Positions 7,872 through 15,770 of a stretch of 20,777 bases of DNA are shown here, one piece after another. The notes under the pieces are model-generated. The model did no database searches, was not told where the DNA came from, and saw only the letters and a program-made list of their open reading frames with translations. How positions within the stretch are numbered: position 1 is the first letter of the stretch; each line of letters opens with the position of its first letter. Source of the stretch: Bacteroides sp. UBA939 (GTDB lineage: Bacteria > Bacteroidota > Bacteroidia > Bacteroidales > Bacteroidaceae); assembly GCF_002293435.1 (NCBI RefSeq), contig NZ_DBDF01000058.1, forward strand, positions 12,037-32,813, read 5' to 3'. The translations under genes and the position numbers were made by a program.

Positions 7872-10094
7872 ATGAAATATGTATATCTTATTATGATTCT
7901 GTTCCTCTCTATACTTACGTCATGCAACGAAGGAGAAGAAACACCGGAAACAGCCCCTTTCATCGAACTCAACAACAAATCTATTCAATTCGTACGCCAG
8001 GCTTCAAGCCAGACTTTTAGGGTAGATACGAATATAGATGATATAAAGTGCCTGGTTACGTCAGGTAGTGATTGGTGCAATGCATCTTATGCCGGCAATG
8101 AACTGACTATTACAGTGACAGGCAACAGTGCTTATAAACAGCGAACAGGCAATGTTTCACTAACCGGAAAGGGAGCTAAGGTAATCGTTACAATCACTCA
8201 GGAAGGGAAAGACATATCCATTCAGCAAGTGGGTGACGACGTAAGAATTACCGTGAAAAGCGCTACAGCGTCATCGCATCATGCCGGAGAAGAGATTGAG
8301 AAATCATTCGACGGAAGTCTGTCCACCATGTACCATTCCCCTTGGACTGCAAATGAATATATGCCCGTTACGCTGACCTACAGCTTCGAGAATGCGGGAA
8401 CTATGGATTATCTGGTTTATACACCACGTACGGACAATGGTTCCAACGGAAACTTTCAGGAACTTGATTTATACATTGCCACTACAGAGAAACCAACCCC
8501 GGAACTCTACGGCACGTACAACTTTCAAGGAAACCCGGCAGCCTCGAGCATTAACTTTTCTCCTGCACTGGTGAATCCTACGCAAATAAAGTTTGTGGTA
8601 AAATCAGGCATTGGGGGATATGCCAGTTGTGCCGAGATGCAGTTTTACCGGAAAAACCCGGATAACTTTAACTATGCAGACCTGTTCACCGATGCTACCT
8701 GTTCCGAATTAAAGAATGGCATAGACGAGAATGCCATCAATGCCGTAGGAAACCGGTTCTTCAAAGAACTGGCTATGGAAATCCTTAAGGGTGAGTATGA
8801 AAGTGAATTCAGAGTGCAGAGTTACAAGTCATGGCAGCACCCGCGCTTCATGGCTGATAGTAACAAAACCGGTACTTACGGCTTGAGGGATAATCCTACG
8901 GGGATTTATGTCAATGCCAACGAAGATCTGGTAGTCCTGGTAGGCGATACGCACGGGCAAAACGTTTCATTGTTTGTGCAAGATACGGACAATACCGTCA
9001 CAGGGATAACAATGCCTCTGTCCGAAGGTATCAACAAGAAAAGAATTACTGTTTCAGGGCTTTTATATGTGATGTACTACACTTCGACAGGAACAGAACA
9101 ACCCATCAGGATAAACATTGCATCCGGTTCTGTGAACGGTTACTTCGACAGTGGCAAGCATACAAAAGAAGATTGGAACAGGTTACTGGATAAAGCTACT
9201 TACAAACACTTCGATGTTATCGGGCAATATGCTTCCCTGACTTTTGAGACCGATGCCTTTAAAAGGTACACGCCCGACGGATTGGCATTGATTAATAAAT
9301 ATGACGATCTGGTACGCCTGGAACAGGAATTTATGGGATTGCCCGATTACGATAGGAACTATAAGAATCGCGCTTACTTTCTGGCAATATATAATGAGAA
9401 AGATCACATGTATGCCACCGACTATTACATGGGATATAATGTAAATACTCAACCTGATATACTGGATTTGCGGAAATTCACTACCACCGCTTGTTGGGGA
9501 CCGGCGCATGAACTGGGGCATATTCACCAAACACGTCCCGGACTCAAATGGCTTGGCATGACGGAAGTAACCACCAATATCCATTCACTACATGTTCAAA
9601 CTTCCTGGGGCAATACATCCCGGCTGTTGACAGACAATCGCTATACAAGTGCATTCGGCAGTTTGCTGAAAACGGGTAAAGCCCACAATGAAATAGATGA
9701 TGTATGGGTAAAATTGATTCCTTTTTGGCAATTGAAACTTTATATGATAGATATATTAGGAAAAAACAATTTCTATAAGTACATTTACGAGCAATTACGG
9801 CTACAGCCAAATGTAAATACCAACGAAATGACAGACGGTTATTACCAATTGAATTTTGTGAAGCTCGCTTGTGAATCAGCCCGGTTAGACCTGACAGACT
9901 TCTTCGAAGCCTGGGGCTTTCTTACGCCAATCAACCGGACAGTGACCGATTACAGTACAGCCCAATTCACCATTACCCGGCAGCAGATAGACCAGACAAA
10001 AGCGGAAATAGCCTCGAAGAACTACCCTAAACCCAATCATAACAATATCTATGACATAAAAGACGACAATCTATCTAATTATAGAGATCTCTAA
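7872..10094 (+). CDS. M60-family metallopeptidase lipoprotein with BACON and F5/8C modules
   Basis: Predicted zinc peptidase of the M60 (enhancin/mucinase-like) family, whose studied Bacteroides members cut mucin-type O-glycoproteins next to glycosylated Ser/Thr. The 740-residue protein has lipobox ILTSC (Cys18), a BACON domain about 30-115, an F5/8 type C/CBM32-like module about 117-261, and the peptidase region from about 270 on. The metal site is visible: H546-E547-L-G-H550, with Glu565 downstream in GMTEVTTN, fitting the family pattern HExxH followed by Glu after 8-28 residues. It starts 256 bases after the preceding lipoprotein, so it may have its own promoter, and lies 21 bases before the GH31 gene, so those two are likely co-transcribed. 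The lipid anchor suggests action at the outer surface. Family call is strong; the exact glycopeptide preference is inference. Confidence 0.9.
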   Translation: MKYVYLIMILFLSILTSCNEGEETPETAPFIELNNKSIQFVRQASSQTFRVDTNIDDIKCLVTSGSDWCNASYAGNELTITVTGNSAYKQRTGNVSLTGKGAKVIVTITQEGKDISIQQVGDDVRITVKSATASSHHAGEEIEKSFDGSLSTMYHSPWTANEYMPVTLTYSFENAGTMDYLVYTPRTDNGSNGNFQELDLYIATTEKPTPELYGTYNFQGNPAASSINFSPALVNPTQIKFVVKSGIGGYASCAEMQFYRKNPDNFNYADLFTDATCSELKNGIDENAINAVGNRFFKELAMEILKGEYESEFRVQSYKSWQHPRFMADSNKTGTYGLRDNPTGIYVNANEDLVVLVGDTHGQNVSLFVQDTDNTVTGITMPLSEGINKKRITVSGLLYVMYYTSTGTEQPIRINIASGSVNGYFDSGKHTKEDWNRLLDKATYKHFDVIGQYASLTFETDAFKRYTPDGLALINKYDDLVRLEQEFMGLPDYDRNYKNRAYFLAIYNEKDHMYATDYYMGYNVNTQPDILDLRKFTTTACWGPAHELGHIHQTRPGLKWLGMTEVTTNIHSLHVQTSWGNTSRLLTDNRYTSAFGSLLKTGKAHNEIDDVWVKLIPFWQLKLYMIDILGKNNFYKYIYEQLRLQPNVNTNEMTDGYYQLNFVKLACESARLDLTDFFEAWGFLTPINRTVTDYSTAQFTITRQQIDQTKAEIASKNYPKPNHNNIYDIKDDNLSNYRDL

Positions 10095-10115
10095 CCAATA
10101 ATAAATGTATGAAGT

Positions 10116-13100
10116 ATGAGTAATTTATTAAGTAATCTTAATCTCGGAAAATGGAAAGTAACGTCGCTTGCTTTCTTCCTACTTACGGCATCCTCCTGTC
10201 CGGCTGCACAAGCAGCATACGGAGGGCAAATCAACACCGTGGAACAACAACAGGTTCCTCAAATTGCTGGTGTGACAAGAATCAATCCGACTACGGTCGA
10301 GGTTTTATTCTCGAATCAGCAACGCATGACCATTGACTTCTATGGCGAAAACATCTTTAGAATGTTTCAGGACAATGCCGGAGGTATTCTGCGCGACCCG
10401 GCAGCAAAGCCTGAAGCAAAGATATTGGTAAGCCAACCCCGCAAGGGCGTTTCTTTGCTTGACGTTAAAGACGAAGCCGGCATGATATCCATTGCAACCG
10501 CAAAGGTGAAAGTTCAGTTGGACAAGAACACTGCATTGATGAAAGTCGTTAACCTGGAAACAGGGGTCACTGTATTGGAAGAGACTCAGCTCACTCTTTT
10601 CGAAAAAGAAAGAGTCACCCTGAGGCTGAAAGAAAATCCGCAGGAGTACTTCTACGGCGGCGGCGTACAGAACGGACGCTTCTCACACAAAGGTAAAACC
10701 ATTGCCATTGAAAACCAAAACAGTTGGACAGACGGTGGTGTAGCATCGCCTAACCCGTACTATTGGTCTACGAATGGCTACGGTATCATGTGGTACACCT
10801 TCAAAAGAGGTGTTTACGACTTCGGAAGAGCAGAAAAGGGTATCGTGAAGTTGTCTCACGAAACGGATTACCTGGATCTCTTCGTTATGGTGAACGATGG
10901 CGCCGTGCCTCTGCTGAACGATTACTACCAACTGACGGGCAACCCGGTATTGATACCAAAATTCGGCTTCTATCAAGGTCATCTGAATGCCTACAACCGC
11001 GACTACTGGAAAGAAGACGAAAGCGGAATTCTCTTTGAAGACGGAAAGCGCTACAAAGAGAGCCAGAAGGACAATGGCGGCACCAAGGAATCACTGAACG
11101 GGGAAAAGAACAATTACCAATTCTCGGCGCGCGCTGTGATAGACCGCTATAAGAATCATGACATGCCTTTTGGCTGGTTATTGCCTAACGATGGTTATGG
11201 AGCAGGGTACGGTCAGACGGAAACAATTGACGGAAACATCCGGAACCTGAAAGAACTGACGGACTATGCTCACAGGAATGGCGTGGAAATTGGTCTTTGG
11301 ACACAATCTGATTTGCACCCCAAAGCCGGTATCAGCGCTTTGCTGCAACGTGATATCGTAAAAGAAGTGCGGGACGCAGGCGTACGTGTGCTGAAGACTG
11401 ACGTTGCCTGGGTAGGAGCCGGATACTCTTTCGGATTGAACGGCATTACGGACGTGGCGAACATCATGACATACTATGGTAATGACGCCCGCCCTTTCAT
11501 CATCTCCCTCGATGGTTGGGCAGGCACGCAGCGGTACGCCGGTATTTGGTCGGGCGATCAAACCGGAGGCACATGGGAGTATATTCGCTTCCACATACCT
11601 ACTTATATAGGTTCAGGACTTTCCGGTAACCCCAATATTTGTTCCGACATGGATGGCATCTTCGGAGGAAAGAACCCGGTTGTTAATACCAGAGACTTCC
11701 AATGGAAAACCTTTACTCCCATGCAGTTGAATATGGACGGATGGGGTTCCAATGAAAAGTATCCCCACGCTTTGGGTGAACCCGCCACTTCTATCAACCG
11801 TTGGTATCTGAAACTGAAATCAGAAATCATGCCTTACGCCTATAGCATTGCCAGAGAATCGGTAGACGGTCTGCCTATGATTCGGGCTATGCTCCTCGAA
11901 TATCCTAATCCTTATACATCAGGTAAGGCTACGCAGTATCAGTTCCTCTATGGACCGTACTTCCTCGTAGCGCCTATCTATCAAGCTACCAAAGATGATG
12001 AACAAGGCAACGATATCCGCAACGGTATCTACCTGCCCGAAGGCGAATGGGTAGATTACTTCTCCGGTGAAATATATCAGGGCAACCGTATCATCAACAG
12101 CTACGCTTCTCCGCTCTGGAAGTTGCCCATATTTGTGAAGAACGGAGCCATCATACCCATGACGTCCCCCAATAACAACGTCAAAGAAACAGCCAAGAAT
12201 CTACGCATATACGAACTCTACCCCTACGGGCAGAGCACATTCACCGAGTATGACGACGATGGTATCACCGAAGAATACCGCACCGGTAAAGGTGTAACCA
12301 CCCTGATAGAGTCAGGCGCCGGCGCGAAAGGTGATGTAACAGTAACCATCCAACCGGCTCAAGGTGATTTCAACGGCTTCGTAAAAGAGAAAGCCACTGA
12401 ATTCAGAATCAACGTAACCGAAAAGCCTAAGAAAGTTTCGGCAACCATCGGAAAAAGTAAGGTTAAGCTGGCGGAAGCAAGCAGTATGGAAGAATTCCTT
12501 CAAAAGGAGAATGTCTACTTCTATGATGCCAAGCCCAACCTGAATAAGTTCGCTACCAAAGGCAGCGAATTCGAGAAAGAGATTATCACCAAAAATCCGC
12601 AATTCCTCGTGAAGCTGGCTGCCACGGACATCACAGCAAACCGGACCACCTTGAAGATTGACGGATTCGTATTTGCGCCAACGGACAGTTACAAAACAAC
12701 AACCGGTTCATTGGTTGCCCCCAAAGCGCAGGTAACTGATGAGAACACAGCTTCTTACACCCTGAAACCAACTTGGAGCACGGTAGATAATGCCGACTAT
12801 TACGAGATAGAGTTTAACGGAATGAACTACAGCACCATCAAAGACACGGAGCTGATATTTGACGACTTGAATGTAGAAACCGCTTACGACTTCAAGATAC
12901 GCGCGGTGAACAAAGACGGTTATTCGGATTGGTCAACTTTCAGCGCCACTACCAAGAAAGATCCGTTGGAGTTCGCCATACATGGCATTACCGGGGAAAC
13001 TTCCGTTCAAAACCAGGGACGCTCGCTCCGCAGGCTGTTTGACTTTGAAGAAGGGGAATTGTGGCACACAAAGTATAATGAGAAAGCTGTCCCATTCGAC

Positions 13101-13982
13101 TTGGTTATAGACCTGAAAACAATCAACCAGATTGAGAAGTTCCACTATCTGCCCCGCGGTGAAGCCGGAAACGGAACTATACTGAAAGGAACGGTCAGTT
13201 ACAGTATGGACAAAGAGAACTGGACGGAAGCCGGAGCCTTTGAATGGCAGCGGAACAGTGAAACCAAAGTGTTCTCATTCCCGCAAACTCCTACCGTACG
13301 TTATATCAAGATGAACGTCACCGAGGCTGTGGGCAACTATGGTTCGGGAAAAGAGTTGTATGTATTTAAGGTGCCGGGAACTGAGAGTTATCTGCCGGGC
13401 GACATCAACAATGATAAGTTAGTTGACGAGAACGACCTGACTTCGTACACCAACTATACCGGATTGAGGAGAGGTGACGCTGACTTTGAAGGCTATATCA
13501 GCAACGGCGACCTGAATCGCAACGGTTTGATTGACGCTTACGATATTTCCGCCGTAGCTACGCAGCTCGGTGGTGGCGCCAAGGGCGTTAGAGGCGAAAA
13601 GCCGGAAGGAAGTCTCAGCATCAGTACCTCGAAGCGTACTTACGCTAAGGACGAAATAATTCAGGTGTTAGTAAAAGGTACAGGGCTGCGTCATGTAAAT
13701 GCCCTCAGCTTTGCTCTGCCCTACAATCCTGCTGATTATGAATTCGTTGGTGTACAACAATTGGGCATGAAGGACATGGAGAATCTAACCAATGACAGGC
13801 TCCATACTAATGGCGTTAAGTCTCTATATCCCACTTTCGTGAACATCGGAGAGAAGGAATCGCTTGAAGGTGACAGTGATTTGTTCATTATCAAGCTCAA
13901 AGCCAGAAAGAATGTAACCTTCAATCTGAAAGTAACGGACGGATATCTGGTGGATAAACATATGAATGTTGTTATGTTCTAA
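10116..13982 (+). CDS. multimodular GH31 glycosidase with FN3, F5/8C, dockerin and cohesin-like domains
   Basis: Exported retaining alpha-glycosidase of family GH31, 1288 residues. The signal peptide ends near SCPAAQA; the Cys28 context (TASSC) is a poor lipobox, so it is probably periplasmic or secreted rather than lipidated. The N-terminal beta-sandwich and TIM barrel run to about 700. The likely nucleophile is Asp429 in LKTDVAW and the likely acid/base is Asp481 in WSGDQTGG. Then come an FN3 domain (about 866-947), an F5/8C/CBM32-like module (about 950-1088), a dockerin with two calcium loops (D1096...D1107 and D1132...D1143), and a cohesin-like C-terminus (about 1163-1288). This layout and its M60 neighbour recall the GH31 alpha-N-acetylgalactosaminidases that act on Tn antigen; alpha-glucosidase or alpha-xylosidase activity cannot be excluded. 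The start at 10116 follows the M60 stop by 21 bases. Confidence 0.92.
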   Translation: MSNLLSNLNLGKWKVTSLAFFLLTASSCPAAQAAYGGQINTVEQQQVPQIAGVTRINPTTVEVLFSNQQRMTIDFYGENIFRMFQDNAGGILRDPAAKPEAKILVSQPRKGVSLLDVKDEAGMISIATAKVKVQLDKNTALMKVVNLETGVTVLEETQLTLFEKERVTLRLKENPQEYFYGGGVQNGRFSHKGKTIAIENQNSWTDGGVASPNPYYWSTNGYGIMWYTFKRGVYDFGRAEKGIVKLSHETDYLDLFVMVNDGAVPLLNDYYQLTGNPVLIPKFGFYQGHLNAYNRDYWKEDESGILFEDGKRYKESQKDNGGTKESLNGEKNNYQFSARAVIDRYKNHDMPFGWLLPNDGYGAGYGQTETIDGNIRNLKELTDYAHRNGVEIGLWTQSDLHPKAGISALLQRDIVKEVRDAGVRVLKTDVAWVGAGYSFGLNGITDVANIMTYYGNDARPFIISLDGWAGTQRYAGIWSGDQTGGTWEYIRFHIPTYIGSGLSGNPNICSDMDGIFGGKNPVVNTRDFQWKTFTPMQLNMDGWGSNEKYPHALGEPATSINRWYLKLKSEIMPYAYSIARESVDGLPMIRAMLLEYPNPYTSGKATQYQFLYGPYFLVAPIYQATKDDEQGNDIRNGIYLPEGEWVDYFSGEIYQGNRIINSYASPLWKLPIFVKNGAIIPMTSPNNNVKETAKNLRIYELYPYGQSTFTEYDDDGITEEYRTGKGVTTLIESGAGAKGDVTVTIQPAQGDFNGFVKEKATEFRINVTEKPKKVSATIGKSKVKLAEASSMEEFLQKENVYFYDAKPNLNKFATKGSEFEKEIITKNPQFLVKLAATDITANRTTLKIDGFVFAPTDSYKTTTGSLVAPKAQVTDENTASYTLKPTWSTVDNADYYEIEFNGMNYSTIKDTELIFDDLNVETAYDFKIRAVNKDGYSDWSTFSATTKKDPLEFAIHGITGETSVQNQGRSLRRLFDFEEGELWHTKYNEKAVPFDLVIDLKTINQIEKFHYLPRGEAGNGTILKGTVSYSMDKENWTEAGAFEWQRNSETKVFSFPQTPTVRYIKMNVTEAVGNYGSGKELYVFKVPGTESYLPGDINNDKLVDENDLTSYTNYTGLRRGDADFEGYISNGDLNRNGLIDAYDISAVATQLGGGAKGVRGEKPEGSLSISTSKRTYAKDEIIQVLVKGTGLRHVNALSFALPYNPADYEFVGVQQLGMKDMENLTNDRLHTNGVKSLYPTFVNIGEKESLEGDSDLFIIKLKARKNVTFNLKVTDGYLVDKHMNVVMF

Positions 13983-13989
13983 CAGAAGG

Positions 13990-14101
13990 TTAGTAGTGAT
14001 TAGTGATTAGGGGTTAGTGATTAATGATTAAGGCTTAGTGATTAACCCGCACTAATCACTAATCACTAAGCCTTAATCACTAATTACTAAACTTTAATCA
14101 C
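13990..14101. repeat. heptamer-built inverted repeat between GH31 and dus
   Basis: Almost the whole spacer is made of 7-base units of the TAGTGAT type on the left and their complement TAATCAC on the right, about seven on each side. The best pairing joins 14014-14044 with 14060-14090: 29 of 31 positions match around a 15-base loop. RNA from either strand would form a very long stem, so it could end GH31 transcription. The period-7 build points to growth by slippage or to a dispersed intergenic repeat family rather than an ordinary terminator. It is not a CRISPR array, since there are no unique spacers. Confidence 0.75.
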
Positions 14102-14129
14102 TCCTCACCTCCCTATCAACCAGAATGAT

Positions 14130-14137
14130 TACCTTTG
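14130..14137 (+). promoter_or_regulatory. probable -7 promoter box of dus
   Basis: TACCTTTG fits the Bacteroides -7 consensus TAnnTTTG. It lies 21 bases before the ATG at 14159, so the transcript would have a very short leader. No clear TTTG was found at -33. The box covers a TTG that could otherwise be taken as a start codon, which supports the ATG at 14159. Confidence 0.55.
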
Positions 14138-14158
14138 CGGGAAATTGAACAAATCTAT

Positions 14159-15100
14159 ATGCACAACGTTCTTCCCATCCACTTCGCCCCGCTGCAAGGC
14201 TATACCGAGGCAATCTATCGCCAAGCCCATGCACGCATATTCGGCGGCATAGAGAGTTATTATACCCCTTTCGTACGTGTAGAACACGGTGAAATCCGGC
14301 GGAAAGACATGCGGGAGATTATCCCGGAAAACAACCGGGGAGTAAACCTCATACCCCAACTCATTGCACCAGAACCGGACAAGATGGAGCAGATAATCGC
14401 CCTATTCATCGAGAAAGGTTACAAAAGGGTGGACATAAATCTGGGGTGTCCTTTCCCCATTCTTGCCAAGCGGCACAATGGTTCGGGTATGTTACCGTAT
14501 CCCGAGGAAGTACGCAACCTGCTGACTACCGCCATAGAGAAGCATCCCGATATGCAGTTCTCCGTAAAGATGCGGTTGGGTTGGGAGAATCCGGAAGAAT
14601 GCCTGGCTTTACTCCCCTTGCTGAACGAACTTCCCCTGACACACATCATCATGCACCCGCGACTGGGAAAACAGCAATACAAAGGAGAAGTAGACCTGAC
14701 AGCCTTTGAAGCTTTCTACAACGAATGCCGCCATCCGCTGATTTATAACGGTGACCTGCTCACAGCGGAAGACATACACACCATCTCCGGACGCTTCCCA
14801 CGCCTGGCAGGAGTCATGATAGGACGCGGGCTGCTTGCCAATCCGGCACTGGCATCGGAATACCGGCAGGGGCATTCGCTCTCTGACGAGAAAATAAAGG
14901 AAAAACTCAGATCATTCCATGCTGATTTATTTGCGCAATACGGCAATCTCCTGGAAGGAGGAGACAGGCAGTTGCTCATGAAAATGAAAAGCTTCTGGGA
15001 ATACATGATGCCGGATGGCGACCGCAAAGCGAAGAAAGCTATTCATAAAGCCAACAAGCTGGAAACTTACCAGACAGCGGTGAATAACTTATTGAAGTGA
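14159..15100 (+). CDS. dus: tRNA-dihydrouridine synthase
   Basis: FMN-dependent enzyme that reduces uridine to dihydrouridine in the D-loop region of tRNA, using NADPH, in the cytoplasm. With the ATG at 14159 it has 313 residues, normal for the family. It opens with the typical strand IHFAPLQGYT, carries the catalytic Cys97 in NLGCPFP followed by GSGML, then VKMRLGW, IIMHPR, YNGDL and the phosphate-binding MIGRGLL. I rejected the upstream TTG at 14135 because it falls inside a promoter box. Which Dus subgroup (A, B or C) is not clear. It is a housekeeping gene with its own promoter, unrelated to the upstream glycan locus, and converges on the next gene with 25 bases between stop codons. Confidence 0.93.
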   Translation: MHNVLPIHFAPLQGYTEAIYRQAHARIFGGIESYYTPFVRVEHGEIRRKDMREIIPENNRGVNLIPQLIAPEPDKMEQIIALFIEKGYKRVDINLGCPFPILAKRHNGSGMLPYPEEVRNLLTTAIEKHPDMQFSVKMRLGWENPEECLALLPLLNELPLTHIIMHPRLGKQQYKGEVDLTAFEAFYNECRHPLIYNGDLLTAEDIHTISGRFPRLAGVMIGRGLLANPALASEYRQGHSLSDEKIKEKLRSFHADLFAQYGNLLEGGDRQLLMKMKSFWEYMMPDGDRKAKKAIHKANKLETYQTAVNNLLK

Positions 15101-15125
15101 GATGGTATGACTTAGCATACTCTTA

Positions 15126-15641
15126 TCAAGGATACATTTCCTCAAAAGCCTTATTCTCTTCCGCTATCGTACTGATGGTTTCTTCCAGTTCGCTGACAGG
15201 AAGGTCGAAGTTGTACCAATCGGTGTAGCAATCGGTGACGTACCACTTCCCCCCTATCAGTTCGAACACCACGCGAAGGGAGGCTTCCGATTCATCATAG
15301 CCTGCTTCAAACTCTTTGTGCATAGGGTCATTCACGGTGAAACGGGAAACATAAACGCCGCCCTCTTCGTCAGCGATACGTTCTTCCGTAAAGATGTCTT
15401 CGCCCAGTAACGCCCACTTCTCGCGTGTAAACGGAAAAGTCTTCTCCGTCTCACCATCATCCTCTAACAGGGCAATGGGGGTTTTCAACGGAAACTTAAT
15501 ACGGGAATACTGGAAAGAGGCACTGGAAGTGAATTTCTTGAGGAATGCATGGAAATCCTCATTAGCTGCGGCAGCACGACCACCGGTGGTCGTCAGCATT
15601 AGTACCGCAAAAAGACAAAATACAAAACGAATTGCTTTCAT
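15126..15641 (-). CDS. small exported protein, DUF4348/NTF2-like
   Basis: A 171-residue protein with a Sec signal peptide (MKAIRFVFCLFAVLML..., likely cut after GGRAAAA) and no lipobox, so probably periplasmic. The mature part (FHAFLKKFTSSASFQYSRIKFP..., GGVYVSRF..., RVVFELIGGKWYVTDCYTDW) has the pattern of an NTF2-like fold and resembles the DUF4348 proteins of Bacteroides as far as I can recall; this was not tested by search. Function is unknown. It has its own promoter and runs against dus. No catalytic motif is evident. Confidence 0.8.
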   Translation of the reverse strand: MKAIRFVFCLFAVLMLTTTGGRAAAANEDFHAFLKKFTSSASFQYSRIKFPLKTPIALLEDDGETEKTFPFTREKWALLGEDIFTEERIADEEGGVYVSRFTVNDPMHKEFEAGYDESEASLRVVFELIGGKWYVTDCYTDWYNFDLPVSELEETISTIAEENKAFEEMYP

Positions 15642-15677
15642 CTATTTACAATGGCAAAAAGGTTTATAAATCAAGGG

Positions 15678-15711
15678 CAAAGATACAAAGAACCTTCTTA
15701 AAAACTGCAAA
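15678..15711 (-). promoter_or_regulatory. Bacteroides-type promoter of the DUF4348-like gene
   Basis: On the - strand, TATCTTTG (15685-15678) matches the -7 consensus TAnnTTTG. A TTTG at 15711-15708 fits the -33 element, with a 22-base spacer against the usual 19-21. The -7 box lies 36 bases before the ATG at 15641. Confidence 0.6.
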
Positions 15712-15770
15712 GTGTAGATGAATAAAGTTAAATCAACCGGTCATTAGTTGCCCCACGTCCAGTTTTTACC

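Noticed and set aside
13990..14101. CRISPR-like repeat array
   Set aside because: Units are 7 bases, tandem and partly inverted, with no unique spacers and no cas genes.
14135..14158. TTG start for the dihydrouridine synthase
   Set aside because: It falls inside a TAnnTTTG promoter box, and the family-typical N-terminus begins after the ATG at 14159.
15101..15125. Terminator between the convergent dus and DUF4348-like genes (GTATG/CATAC)
   Set aside because: Only a five-base stem with no T-run; too weak to call.
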